Part shown: positions 33,885 through 44,462 of the stretch, piece after piece | Layout: every line of letters begins with the position of its first letter | How positions within the stretch are numbered: position 1 is the stretch's first letter | From: Arsenophonus sp052401645 | GTDB lineage: Bacteria; Pseudomonadota; Gammaproteobacteria; Enterobacterales; Enterobacteriaceae | Assembly: GCA_052401645.1 (NCBI GenBank) | Contig: CP198939.1 | Span: 1,240,001 to 1,304,000, forward strand | Reading direction: 5' to 3' | DNA: 64,000 bases | Notes under the pieces: generated by a model | What the model saw: only the letters and a program-made list of their open reading frames with translations | Told to the model about the DNA's origin: nothing | Databases searched by the model: none | Position numbers and translations under genes: made by a program

Positions 33885-36493
33885 ATTTATTAAAAATGAT
33901 ATAAGATATTATAGAAAACTAATAATTATTAGGATTTAATTATAAGAATATTGATAATCATTAACTATATAAAAAAGTTAATATCTGTTTTTTATAAAAA
34001 AAACATACTATGTTAGGATATTGATATTTTAATCATTTAAAAAATATTTTTATAAAATTATTTTATTTTTTTGTAAGTAAAATTCATATTATTTATATAT
34101 TTAAAGTGATAAAGATAACTTAATATAATTAATTATTATATTTTATTTTAAATGTTATTAAGTATATAAAATGCTTTATAAGAAAATCTATAATTTATTA
34201 TTATAAATATAATATAGAATGTAAGATAATTTACTCTATAAAATTTAATCAAATTACAAAAAATAAACATAAAAATTAGAATTTAAGATTCAATTTATTT
34301 AATAATGAAATATAGATTTTATTTATTCTAACTAATAATATTCAATTATTTCTAACCATATTCATAATCTACTTATTAAGTAAAATTTGTAATAAGAAAA
34401 TATCTAATAATAAATTATATATATTTAGTTTTTATAACTTTACATAAATAAATAATGTCATATTTTTATTAATATAAATAATAAAAATAAAAGTATTATT
34501 AAGAATTTAAATAAATTGAATAATAATTTAAAAACTAAAATGAATAATAATATTTTATATAATCATTCTAAAAAAAGGAAATTATATGTCATAATTTAAC
34601 TGGTATAATTAACAAATAAAATACATATGGTTTAGTAAATATAAGAAAATTATATTTATAATACCTCAAGACATCTTTTATTTTATAATAATATTTAGTA
34701 AAATTAACATAATAAATATCATAAAACAACTTTATAAAATAATAGATTTATTTCATTATGAACTATCTTTTTTACATTGAGAAAGGTTACTATCTAGGAA
34801 TTTTAAAAAAAATAAAGCTTAGTTAACATTTTAAATTCTCTTTAGAATATGTTATCTTATAAATATAGCTAATAAAAATAATATTTACTATTATTTAATA
34901 ATAACTACTTTAGTGTATTATTTGTTATTTTCCTAAAATTAAGGATTTAATATTATTTAGAACTTTAATTGCGTTAAAAAAAACTATTAGAGATTTTATA
35001 TTTAGAGTAAAATGCTCTAAAAAAATAATTAAATTTATAATAACTATGTAATTCTGTATGTTTATTATCACAGAATTCAATTCGATAAATTTTCGATTTT
35101 ATAATTATTTTAAAATACAACTCATAACATTAATAGAAGATACTTTATTTCATTTATATACATAGATAATAGACATATATATTTTATATAATTTAAATGT
35201 TTAATTTTTGTTATATGAATAATCAATGTTATAAATTTTTTTCATTAAAAATAAATTTTATTATATTATAATTGCTGATAATTATATTTTAAACAATGGA
35301 CTTATTATAAATAATTTATAATTAACTTTTAATAATTTATATTGGTATTTTTTATTATATTTTAAAATTTATCTCCTATAAATAAAATTTTATTCATATG
35401 AAATTAATTTTAATTTATGAGAAATTAAATCATATTTACTATTAATGATTATACAATAATACTATTATAAATTAATATTTTCATATTTTTTTATTATTGC
35501 CATTAAACTTCAAATCATAATATTCTATATATTGATCTAATCAGTTTTTTCCAAATTGCCTTTTATCTAGATTAAATCTAAAATATTATTATAATAATTA
35601 TAAGTTATAAAATAAATGAAATTGAAAATCTATATTGATTACATAAAATAATAAATTATCTTATTATTTTATAAGAGAGATGCGTTTTGTCTTACTTTTT
35701 AGTTTTAATTTAAAGATTATTTTTTATTTAAATGATTAAGAAAAACTGTTGTATCTAAAATAAAAAAGAATTATAATATAAATATAATTACATTTTATTT
35801 CACGTCACGATTAATAAATTATATTTTATAGATACATTTAATTTAATAATAATTTTATTATTAAGAAAACGTAAAAACTATTTATTGCATATAATAATTA
35901 CGTTGCTAATAATATGAATTAAAAATTTTTTAAATATTACAAATATCTTTATACAACCAAAAGCTAATAGAATAATATTTTTATAAAAAATAGTTAATCG
36001 ATGATTTTTAAATCATATACATAACTTAATAATTGATAAATTATCTATATATAAAATTAATATTATTAATTTTAGAAAATATATAGATATATTTTACATC
36101 TATACTATACTTTAATGAGTAAAAACAAAGGATTTTATTTCTTATATTTTCTGAATAATTAATGTATTACTCATAATTAGTTTAAAATATAATTAATTCA
36201 TTCTTTCATGCAGTCTTTTAAATTTAATCACTTAGATTTTATTAAATGATATCCTTCTGTTTTTATAAAAAAAATATAACTAATTTTTAATTTTAATAAT
36301 ATAACAATTTATTAATTAATATTTATTTTAATAATTAGAAATAAAATATATCGAAATGATAGATTAATTTTATTTTATTTTTATATAATTCTGTTATTAA
36401 TTTTTATAATAGTTATTTATATAATTGATTTCAATAAATTAAAAATTGTATCTGATATCGTAATTTAAAATTATTTAATTAAAAGGTGAAAAT

Positions 36494-37252
36494 ATGAAAG
36501 TTACTAACTACTACAAAGTAGTGTCAACAATGTTTGTCTTATTACTAATCTCAATAATTTCTTTTTCTAATGTATTTGCTGGTGATACAGCTAATTTTAC
36601 TATATCAGGTAGATTTCTCCCAACTACATGCAATATAATATTATCTAAAAATAACATTGATGTTGGTAATATTAAGTATAGAGAACTTCAAATAAGAAAT
36701 ACGAACAATAAACTAATAGAAAGAGAATTGTCTCAGAATGTTGGATTTTATGACAACATTGAAAAGACAACACTAATAGTTGAATGTGATAATTTAACAT
36801 CTGTCGGTTTTACTGTTACTGATAATAATAGTTCTTATGCTCCACTTAATTTCATTAAAAATATAGATAGAGAAGGATCTGATTTATCACATGCATTTGG
36901 ACTAAAATCTATTAGTGGCCTCACTGCAGGTTCTAAGCTTGGTGGTTATTTTTTTGAATTTACTAAACCACAAGTCATTGGAGCAGAAGGAAAAGATGTT
37001 AATAAAAATTTCAATACTGGTTTTATAGATTCTAAAATAAGCAATGCTAGATGGATAAAGAATAAAATATCTGGTGATTTAACACTATCAAAAATATGGA
37101 CATATACTGATACGATTGATCCAGTAAAGGCAAAAATATTTAAAGTTGATTTAAAACCTAATCTTTTTTTTTACTATGATAGTACTAAACGTGATCTAAC
37201 AGATGAAATTACTTTTCAAGGTTCAGCAACATTTACTATCTTTTATATTTAG
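36494..37252 (+). CDS. Fimbrial subunit, DUF1120-like
   Basis: Secreted protein of 252 aa and the likely major structural subunit of the fimbria. It has a signal peptide (KVTNYYK positive end, hydrophobic 11-24, cleavage probably after VFA at 29). The mature part carries a Cys pair, C46 in LPTTCNIIL and C98 in LIVECDNL, about 50 residues apart as in chaperone-usher pilins. It ends in an alternating hydrophobic strand (GSATFTIFYI), as expected for donor-strand exchange. The N-terminal FTISGRFLPTTCN pattern and the length suggest the DUF1120/GltF-like subunit family; this is inferred from pattern, not a search. A strong AAAGGTGA ribosome site precedes the ATG. First gene of the operon. Confidence 0.8.
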   Translation: MKVTNYYKVVSTMFVLLLISIISFSNVFAGDTANFTISGRFLPTTCNIILSKNNIDVGNIKYRELQIRNTNNKLIERELSQNVGFYDNIEKTTLIVECDNLTSVGFTVTDNNSSYAPLNFIKNIDREGSDLSHAFGLKSISGLTAGSKLGGYFFEFTKPQVIGAEGKDVNKNFNTGFIDSKISNARWIKNKISGDLTLSKIWTYTDTIDPVKAKIFKVDLKPNLFFYYDSTKRDLTDEITFQGSATFTIFYI

Positions 37253-37287
37253 TATTACAAGATAATAATTAACTTTAAAGCGGCCAC

Positions 37288-37312
37288 GACTACTCTTTAT
37301 ATAGTCTTTTTT
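37288..37312 (+). terminator. Weak hairpin with T-run after the first fimbrial gene
   Basis: GACTA (37288-37292) and TAGTC (37302-37306) can pair around a 9-nt loop and are followed by T6. The preceding GCGGCC block is unusually GC-rich for this genome. It lies between the subunit gene and the chaperone gene, where many fimbrial operons have a partial terminator that makes the major subunit more abundant. The 5-bp stem is short, so the function is a guess. Confidence 0.35.
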
Positions 37313-37357
37313 CAAGTAATAATCATTTATGATATTAATAACAAGGAAATTCTTATC

Positions 37358-38062
37358 ATGAATATAAAAAACATTCTATTAATATTGCTAATATCCATTC
37401 CTCTTATTTCAAGAGCAAATCATTTAAAATTGCATACTTCTGCTATTATTATAGAAGCTAATATTGGCGAAAACTCTTTCCCAGTAAAAAATGAATCTTC
37501 TTCACCTATTATAATGCTTACTACTCTTGAATCTATACCAGAAGACCCAGAAAAAATAGTTATAATTACACCCCCAATCTCACGTATTGAACCTTATGAG
37601 ACACAAGTAGTGCGTTTTTTTTTAAAAAAAACTAATAATTTAAAAAATGAACGTATGGCTCGCGTAAAATTTGAAAGTATTCCATCGAAAGAGGGTGGAG
37701 TAGTTAGTAATCGGATTAATATCAATATTGCTCAAAATATTCCACTTATCGTACAACCAAAAGGACTTAAGCGTGATTATACTCCTTGGAAACATTTACA
37801 ATTGAAGGTTTCTAATAACAGATTGTTAATATATAATCCATCTCCATACGTTGTTCGATTTCACCCTAGATTAACCTTATTACCTTCTCAAGAATTAGCT
37901 AGTTTATCAAAAAGTTATCTCTTACCAGGAAAAAAACTATACATAAATTTACCAATACAAAAAGGAAAACTTACTGCAGTCAAATTAACACCAGTATCAT
38001 TATATAACTATATGCAGAATACTATTAAACTACAAGTTAGCTCTGCATCGTCAGGAATTTAA
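37358..38062 (+). CDS. Periplasmic fimbrial chaperone (PapD-like)
   Basis: 234 aa with a signal peptide ending near SRA at 20. It should hold fimbrial subunits in the periplasm and deliver them to the usher. The two-domain immunoglobulin-like pattern is visible: an N-terminal part with TPPISRIEPYETQVVRFFL, matching the PapD-family P-x-G/P-x-x-Q-x-x-R strand, and a C-terminal part with YNPSPYVVRF. At the places of PapD Arg8 and Lys112, Ser (LHTSAIII) and Pro (NIPLIVQP) appear, so the subunit anchor may differ. A T9A8 tract (37615-37631) encodes FFLKK in frame. An AAGGA ribosome site precedes the ATG. One base separates its stop from the usher start. Confidence 0.88.
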   Translation: MNIKNILLILLISIPLISRANHLKLHTSAIIIEANIGENSFPVKNESSSPIIMLTTLESIPEDPEKIVIITPPISRIEPYETQVVRFFLKKTNNLKNERMARVKFESIPSKEGGVVSNRININIAQNIPLIVQPKGLKRDYTPWKHLQLKVSNNRLLIYNPSPYVVRFHPRLTLLPSQELASLSKSYLLPGKKLYINLPIQKGKLTAVKLTPVSLYNYMQNTIKLQVSSASSGI

Positions 38063-38063
38063 T

Positions 38064-40454
38064 ATGAAAAAGCACCTAATTTTAGGTCGTTTTATTTTTT
38101 TATTGGTCATATCTGTAACAGATAGAATAGCTCAATCAATAACTATGTTTGATACAGATATTTTACGAGCACGAGGTATTCCTGATTCTGTCGCTATCTA
38201 TTTACAAGGTTCTTCTCGATTCTATCCAGGAATTAATCATCCCACATTAGTGGTTAATGGTAATAAACGTGGTACTATACCAGTTACATTTAATAACAAA
38301 GGTAACTTATGTGTAAATGATATATTTTTAAAAGCTGCAGGGATATTTATACCAAAATCAAATGAATTATTAACTGTCAAAGATCATATTTGCAAATCAT
38401 TTCCAATTGGCATTAATGTTAAATTACAACCAGGACTTAATCGTGTTGAGATATTAGTTCCACCTCAGTGGATTGATAATAATGCAACTAAAAAAAGGTA
38501 TGTCAATGGTGGAAGCGCGGCACTACTTAACTATAATTTTTACATTACTAGTAGTAATAGCGGTTTAAATAAGCGATCTAACAAATTTTATGCTTATACT
38601 GAAAGCGGATTTAATTTTGATAATTGGATTGTACGTAGTTATGATTCATATTCTAGCCAATGTGATAGTACTAAGTTTCAACATCAGTCTGCCTGGATAC
38701 AACGTACTTTTAACTCATTAAAATCAACGTTACAAGTCGGACAGCTCACTCTTAATAACCAATTATTTTCAGCACCATCGTTCAATGGAATTCAAGTGAT
38801 GCAAGAAAACGCATTAATAAAAACAAATAACAATGTTCGAGTCATCGGAATTTCATATTCAAATTCAATTGTTAAAGTACATCAGGGAGGTATATTAATT
38901 TATTCAACACTTGTACCTTCTGGAAAATTTATTTTAGATAACTTACCATTAAATAATTTCTCACAGGATTTAGAGGTAACAGTTATTGAAAATAATGGTT
39001 GGAAACGACGCTTTATTGTTTCTGCATCGTCATTCATATATAATTTTACACCTATACAAGAGAGTTGGACATTTGCTGTAGGGCAACCTCGTAATACACG
39101 AAATGGATTAAATAATCTAAAAAGCTATGGATTTATCACAGCTAGTTTTCCTATAAAAACCTCGCCCAGTAGTAACATTACTACTGGGATAATGTTAGCA
39201 CAGCATTACACATCTGCTGGACTAAATGCTAAAATGAGATTATGGAAAGGCACATCAACATATCTACGTTTTCTCGCTGCTAAAGATAGACGCACAGGTA
39301 CAAAAGGAATTATTACACAGGCTGGACATAGCATGGCGTTAGGAGATACATTATTAGCTACTTTAAGTACTTCTTTTTACACTCTTGGTTTTCGCTATCT
39401 TACAGATATTCCTCAGTCTAACGTTTCACGTCATAATCAACAACAAAGATTTTATAGTGCAAATCTTGGATGGAATAATAAAATTTTAGGATATTTTTCT
39501 ATTGGTTTAATTAGAACAAAGCGGTTTGATGATACTACTGAAAACTATCCAACATTAAATTGGAGTCGCAATATTGGTTCAGCTCATGTCTCACTAAATA
39601 TATCATCACATAATAATGAACATGTAGATAATATGTACTATCTGAATGTTAATTTACCTCTAGGTAAAACCTATACAAATTTCTCTGCTAATAAAGAAGG
39701 TAATAATACCAGTATATCTGCTAATATTAATCATAAAATTAGCGATATTATTAGTTATAGTATAGGTACTTCCGTTACTAATAACAAATACCATGACTTT
39801 GATGGTTCAATTTATTTACAGTCACGATATGGTCGCCTTTACGGAAATTATAATTATAATGGTCATGATAATCATGCTTGGTCAGTTAGTATGAATGGAA
39901 GTATAATACACGATGGTTATGGTATGCTTTTCTCGCCATATAGTGTACGTGATACTTTTGGTGTTATAAGTGTTATTGGACTCGATAATGCACAAATAGC
40001 AACATCTGCAGGTACAGTATGGACAAATAAAAATGGACGTGCTGTAGTTCCATCAGTTACCCCATATAATGAATCACATGTTGAATTAATTAATCAGGGT
40101 TTACCACGTAATGTTGAAGTAAATAATCTTCGTAGTATCACTAAAGCTAGTCGAGGTTCTGTTAGTAATTTTAGTTTTAAAGTCAAACGAAATAGAAAAA
40201 TATTACTACAAGCTACCGATCAGTATGGTAATTTATTCCAACAAGGTATGGCTGTATTAGATAAGAATGGACGCTATTTAAGTATCACCGGCGCAGATAG
40301 TGATATTTATTTAGATAGAATACATATTAGAAATGGTCTTCTTATTGAAGATGATAAGGGAAATCGTTGCACATTAAGCTTAAGAGTAAACACAAAACAA
40401 TTAAAAGAAGATGAACCTTATGAAATAGTAGCTATACCTGCAGTTTGTCGATGA
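38064..40454 (+). CDS. Outer-membrane fimbrial usher
   Basis: Outer-membrane pore that binds chaperone-subunit complexes and assembles the fimbria. 796 aa, within the family range, and open throughout. It has an N-terminal signal peptide (to about residue 24), then a periplasmic domain with FDTDILRARGIPDSV and a Cys pair C83/C110. A long beta-barrel region rich in alternating Tyr, Ser and Asn follows, with a plug segment around GVRIQVMQE-like GIQVMQENALIKTNNN. The C-terminal domains contain GRAVVPSVTPYNESHVEL and a final CTLSLRV...PAVCR pair. A 2.4-kb intact membrane-protein gene in this decaying genome argues for selection. Which fimbrial type it belongs to cannot be settled by eye. Confidence 0.93.
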   Translation: MKKHLILGRFIFLLVISVTDRIAQSITMFDTDILRARGIPDSVAIYLQGSSRFYPGINHPTLVVNGNKRGTIPVTFNNKGNLCVNDIFLKAAGIFIPKSNELLTVKDHICKSFPIGINVKLQPGLNRVEILVPPQWIDNNATKKRYVNGGSAALLNYNFYITSSNSGLNKRSNKFYAYTESGFNFDNWIVRSYDSYSSQCDSTKFQHQSAWIQRTFNSLKSTLQVGQLTLNNQLFSAPSFNGIQVMQENALIKTNNNVRVIGISYSNSIVKVHQGGILIYSTLVPSGKFILDNLPLNNFSQDLEVTVIENNGWKRRFIVSASSFIYNFTPIQESWTFAVGQPRNTRNGLNNLKSYGFITASFPIKTSPSSNITTGIMLAQHYTSAGLNAKMRLWKGTSTYLRFLAAKDRRTGTKGIITQAGHSMALGDTLLATLSTSFYTLGFRYLTDIPQSNVSRHNQQQRFYSANLGWNNKILGYFSIGLIRTKRFDDTTENYPTLNWSRNIGSAHVSLNISSHNNEHVDNMYYLNVNLPLGKTYTNFSANKEGNNTSISANINHKISDIISYSIGTSVTNNKYHDFDGSIYLQSRYGRLYGNYNYNGHDNHAWSVSMNGSIIHDGYGMLFSPYSVRDTFGVISVIGLDNAQIATSAGTVWTNKNGRAVVPSVTPYNESHVELINQGLPRNVEVNNLRSITKASRGSVSNFSFKVKRNRKILLQATDQYGNLFQQGMAVLDKNGRYLSITGADSDIYLDRIHIRNGLLIEDDKGNRCTLSLRVNTKQLKEDEPYEIVAIPAVCR

Positions 40455-40474
40455 GTCAAGAAGAGGAATATGAA

Positions 40475-41056
40475 ATGAAATCAATAATATTATTAACTAT
40501 CATTAATATAATCATTTATTTTATAATAAATCAACCTTACGCATTAGCATATGATAATTGTAATATCAGTATTTCACCTCTTCAAATCAATTATGGTGAT
40601 ATAACATCCGATTTATTATATGATCAAGCAGAGAAAAATGATGAAGGGTTTATATTGACTCGATATGCTCTATTAGAAATAACTTGTATTAACAAAAAAG
40701 AATTTCAAATATACTTACATTCCTCTAAAGTAAATAATGAATATTTCAATGCTAAAAATAATGTTAAAGTATTTATAATTGCTGATGAAATTCAAGCGAA
40801 TGAGATGGATAAAGAATACATTATATTTTTGACCACAATGGAAGGACATAAAATAGATTTTCGAGTAAATAGTGAATGGATTCCAGGACAGATATTAGAA
40901 ATCAATAAACCATTAACTAAACTAGCTGTTAAAATAAAAATAAAATTTTTGATACCTTATAACATATTTAAAAATGAAACTTCATTGAATTTTCAAAAGA
41001 TATTTAATTTCTTACTTCGCTCAAAAATAAAAAATCAAGAAAAAATCGATATTTAA
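40475..41056 (+). CDS. Minor fimbrial subunit or tip protein
   Basis: Fourth gene of the operon; 193 aa from the ATG at 40475, which has an AGAGGAA ribosome site about 8 nt upstream and opens directly into a signal peptide (MKSIILLTII..., cleavage near ALA at 24). An in-frame ATG at 40451 overlapping the usher stop is possible but would put charged residues before the signal. The mature part begins YDNCNISISPLQINYGDI and has a second Cys in LLEITCINKK, the same Cys-pair layout as the first subunit. The charged, Lys-rich C-terminus (LLRSKIKNQEKIDI) is unlike a standard donor strand, so it may be altered at that end. Probably a DUF1120-like minor subunit. Confidence 0.65.
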   Translation: MKSIILLTIINIIIYFIINQPYALAYDNCNISISPLQINYGDITSDLLYDQAEKNDEGFILTRYALLEITCINKKEFQIYLHSSKVNNEYFNAKNNVKVFIIADEIQANEMDKEYIIFLTTMEGHKIDFRVNSEWIPGQILEINKPLTKLAVKIKIKFLIPYNIFKNETSLNFQKIFNFLLRSKIKNQEKIDI

Positions 41057-43023
41057 AATCCATAGTAAGTAATAATTCACTAATTATTTACTTATTTTTA
41101 TAAAATAATTAAATTCATTTATAATTATAGAAATAAAAATCTTAAATATATTTTTTTTAAAAATATAGAAATACTATATATTATATACATTAAATTCCTT
41201 AAAGGTAGATTTATAGATATTTATAATTTTTTCAATAAATAGTAATTTTAATATATGTACACATTAATTAATGAAGGTAGAGTTTAATGCAATATATAAT
41301 TGTATTTCTTATTTAATATTATCTCAGTTAAAATATTATATAATAATTATTATTATATCAACTTAATGTATAAGAGAAAGATATTATATACAGGTTATTT
41401 TTTTATATTTTTTAATAGAAATTATCATTAAAATTAAATAATATCTATAATAAACTTTATAAACTGTGAAATAAGCAAAATGCTATTACTTATATTTTAA
41501 GTGACTTACAATTAATGATATTTAATTTTTTATTTGGATTTTAATATGAAATTATTTAAAATAAGTTGTATAGAAAATACTTAATTTATAATCTATTTTA
41601 TAGATTATAAGTATAATATAGTCAATAGATACTATTTAAATTAAATAAAATTTCTTAATTCATAATTTAATTAATAATAATTATTTATTATTTTATTTTA
41701 TAAAAATAATGTGAAAATAATATAGGAGTATAAATATAGATTCCTTTATTTGAAAATGTTATAAAATATAAAAAATATTAATTTAGAATAATATTCTTTC
41801 ATATTATTAATCGTAAAGACGATTTTATTATTTAAAAATTAAATTAAGTTTATATAAATATAGATTTATTTATAAACAATAAAATCAAAATATATCACAA
41901 AATATTAAGATAAATAATAAAAACTAAATTATAAATCAATATGTTAATTATTTTTGAATAAATAATTAATAATACTTATTTTATAATATAAATTAACTAA
42001 ATATTTAATGACGTATAAAACAAATATGTTTATATCGTCAAATAAAGTTACTTATTATAATAATAATTTAGTTAAAAATCAATAAAATTGAATATTGAAT
42101 CTTTTTTAAAACTAATAAGAAGTATAAGAGATAATATTAAACTTAAATTTTAAAAAAAATAAAATGGTTTATTAAGATTTTAATTATAAAAATGTTATAG
42201 AACTTATATTAAATTTTGATTATATAAGATAGTATTGAGATTAGTATTGAAATACTAATGCTATTAGAGATTTTTTTGTACTTTCTTTTAGTTACTTATA
42301 AAAAATAAAGAGAAAATATATACACCTAATATGTTAGCGAGAGATAACACATGCTATTAAATGTTATGTATTTTCTATTAAAATAACTTAATATAAATTA
42401 TCTAATAATATTCTAATATAATTTAGTTAAAAGTAACTATGTCTATATTAATTAATCTAAGCATTAATTTAATTAATGATATTTTATATTTTAAAAATAT
42501 TTTAAAAGTTTTAAAAAAATATTAATATTTAAATATTTTATATTTCTGTTGATATTTTTATTTTAACTTATAAGTGAATGGTTGAAATATGTTTTGGTAT
42601 TTTGGGTATTTAAATAAACTTATTAATTTTATTAATTAACATAGTTTAACATTTCATAAAGAAATTATTTTTAAATAAAAAACTTTATTTTTATAATATA
42701 TAATAATTAAAAAGAATTTAATAATTATTTGATTAGGAAAATTATCTTCATTAATAAATTTAAATTTAGATAACGAAATTAATATAAAAATATTATAAAG
42801 ATTAAAATAAAAAATTGAAAATTATCAAATTATATATTTATTATATCAATTCCGATTATTTATGAAACTTTATAAAAATTATATAAATAATTCATCATTA
42901 TTGAATAAATAGTTTCTTTGTAAATTTTTAATAATAAATTTTTATTTTAAAAAAAATATTTCATATAATATATTTATTAAGTTATCAATTTTATTAATAA
43001 AAATATAAAGGAAAATAGTTATC
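41057..43023. other. 2-kb gap between the fimbrial operon and ung
   Basis: No gene recognised; grcA, upstream of ung in E. coli, is not readable. A short inverted repeat (11-bp arms, 3-nt loop) lies at 41586-41610, and a slightly GC-richer spot near 42333-42360 encodes nothing nameable. Confidence 0.6.
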
Positions 43024-43698
43024 ATGTCTATTATACTAACTTGGTATGATATTATTAGCCAAGAAAAAAAACAAGACTACTTACGTAGTATTTTAATTTA
43101 TATTAATAAAGCACGAGAAAAAGGTACGATAATTTTTCCACCAGAAAAAGATGTCTTCAATGCCTTTAGTTATACAGAATTAAGCAAAGTAAAAGTTGTG
43201 ATATTAGGACAAGATCCTTATCATAACTTTAATCAAGCTCATGGTCTCTCATTCTCAGTTAAACCAGGTGTTCCAATACCACCATCATTATTTAATATAT
43301 ATAAAGAACTAACAAAAGATATTCATAATTTCCAATATCCGAATCACGGTTATCTGGTTTGTTGGGCACAACAAGGAGTTTTATTATTAAATACAATTTT
43401 AACTGTTGAAGAAAAAAAAGCACATTCGCATGCACATCTTGGTTGGGAAATATTTACAGATAAAATAATTCAAATAATAAACCAACACCAACATGGTACG
43501 ATTTTTTTATTATGGGGGTCTCATGCGCATAAAAAAGGTAAATTTATTGATAGTAGGAAACACTTTATCCTTAAAGCACCTCATCCTTCACCACTCTCTG
43601 CTCATAGGGGTTTCTTTGGTTGTAAACATTTTTCAAAAACTAATAAAATACTAATAAAACAAGGAAGATGTCCTATTAATTGGACTCCGTTTATTTAA
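43024..43698 (+). CDS. ung: Uracil-DNA glycosylase
   Basis: Removes uracil from DNA after cytosine deamination or dUMP incorporation, starting base-excision repair. 224 aa. The water-activating motif GQDPYH (D64) and the minor-groove loop HPSPLSAHRGF (H187) are intact and at E. coli-like positions; LLWGSHAHKKG is also conserved. An AAGGA ribosome site precedes the ATG. Its retention is notable because the extreme AT bias implies heavy C-to-T pressure; whatever drives that bias, this defence appears to be still encoded. It converges on grpE with about 50 bases between. Confidence 0.97.
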   Translation: MSIILTWYDIISQEKKQDYLRSILIYINKAREKGTIIFPPEKDVFNAFSYTELSKVKVVILGQDPYHNFNQAHGLSFSVKPGVPIPPSLFNIYKELTKDIHNFQYPNHGYLVCWAQQGVLLLNTILTVEEKKAHSHAHLGWEIFTDKIIQIINQHQHGTIFLLWGSHAHKKGKFIDSRKHFILKAPHPSPLSAHRGFFGCKHFSKTNKILIKQGRCPINWTPFI

Positions 43699-43747
43699 AC
43701 GTAATAAACTAAATTTTATAACCCATATTAGTAACATTATTTTTAAT

Positions 43748-44359
43748 TTATTTTTTATTTTTTGAGACAATTACCATCGCAGGACGCAATAATCGTCCAT
43801 TTAATGTATAACCTTTCTGCATAACATCAATAACTTGATTAGATTCATGTTCATCAGAATCAATAGTTGTCATCGCTTGATGTAATTCAGGATTAAAAGG
43901 TATATCCTTCTCCACTACTACTTGAATTCCATATTTATTAATAGTAGTTAAAAAAGACTTTAGTGTTAATTCGAGACCTTCAAGCATTGACATTGTTTCA
44001 TTTTTTTTTTGATTAACAAGTTCAATTGCTCTTTCTAAGTTATCAATCACTGGTAATAATTCATTAGCAAATTGTTCCAAAGAAAATTTGTGTATTTTTT
44101 CAATATCTTGTTCAGTACGACGTCGAATATTTTCGATTTCAGCTTTAGCACGTAACAAAGTTTCACGTTCACGTTTTTGCGCTTCAAGAAGTTTTTGTTC
44201 TAATTCAATAATACGCGTATTAATTAATACTTCATCTTCAAAATTCATTGACTGTTTTGTGTTAACAAAATCTTCATTTTCCTCATTTTTTTTAGACTTT
44301 TTAAATTCTTTTTCTTTTAGTATTTGTTCGTCGTCTATTTCATGATCTTTACTGCTCAT
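43748..44359 (-). CDS. grpE: Nucleotide exchange factor GrpE
   Basis: Releases ADP from DnaK in the chaperone cycle. 203 aa from the ATG at 44359, which has GGAG 8 nt upstream and gives MSSKDHE, in register with E. coli MSSKEQK; a GTG four codons upstream is less likely. A charged N-terminal tail leads into a long coiled-coil helix (ELEQKLLEAQKRERETLLRAKAEIENIRRRTEQDIEKIHKFS region, about 45-90). A four-helix part and the beta domain with QKGYTLNGRLLRPAMV follow. Divergent from nadK, with a sigma-32-like promoter between them. Confidence 0.96.
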   Translation of the reverse strand: MSSKDHEIDDEQILKEKEFKKSKKNEENEDFVNTKQSMNFEDEVLINTRIIELEQKLLEAQKRERETLLRAKAEIENIRRRTEQDIEKIHKFSLEQFANELLPVIDNLERAIELVNQKKNETMSMLEGLELTLKSFLTTINKYGIQVVVEKDIPFNPELHQAMTTIDSDEHESNQVIDVMQKGYTLNGRLLRPAMVIVSKNKK

Positions 44360-44404
44360 CAGTATCTCCACATTCTATTAGCATTAATAAACATTATTAG
44401 TTTA

Positions 44405-44432
44405 ATATTGGGATAAAATTTTCAGATTCAAG
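44405..44432 (-). promoter_or_regulatory. Heat-shock (sigma-32) promoter of grpE
   Basis: Minus-strand CTTGAA (44427-44432) and CCCAATAT (44405-44412) are separated by 14 nt, close to the sigma-32 consensus CTTGAAA-N(11-16)-CCCCATNT. Transcription would start about 45 nt before the grpE ATG. CCC is rare in intergenic DNA here, so the match is unlikely to be chance. It implies that rpoH is kept elsewhere. Confidence 0.7.
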
Positions 44433-44462
44433 CAAACATGCTGACATCTAAAAGGAAAAACT

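Larger units (their letters stand above)
32247..36493. other. 4.2-kb desert between rpoE and the fimbrial operon
   Basis: Apart from the rpoE leader (32247-32370) nothing protein-like is visible on either strand; nadB, which is next to rpoE in E. coli, is gone. Inverted repeats lie at 33100-33133, 33238-33261 and 33849-33884. The segment 33045-33095, with two short CGG/CCG-containing blocks, stands out from its surroundings but has no assignable role. Confidence 0.6.

Noticed and set aside
40445..40474. Upstream TTG/ATG starts for the last fimbrial gene
   Set aside because: They would place the charged residues MSQEEEYE before the signal peptide; the ATG at 40475 has a better ribosome site and opens directly into the signal.
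44088..44345. Plus-strand Ser-rich open frame opposite grpE
   Set aside because: Antisense shadow of the grpE coiled-coil codons; no ribosome site or recognisable domain.
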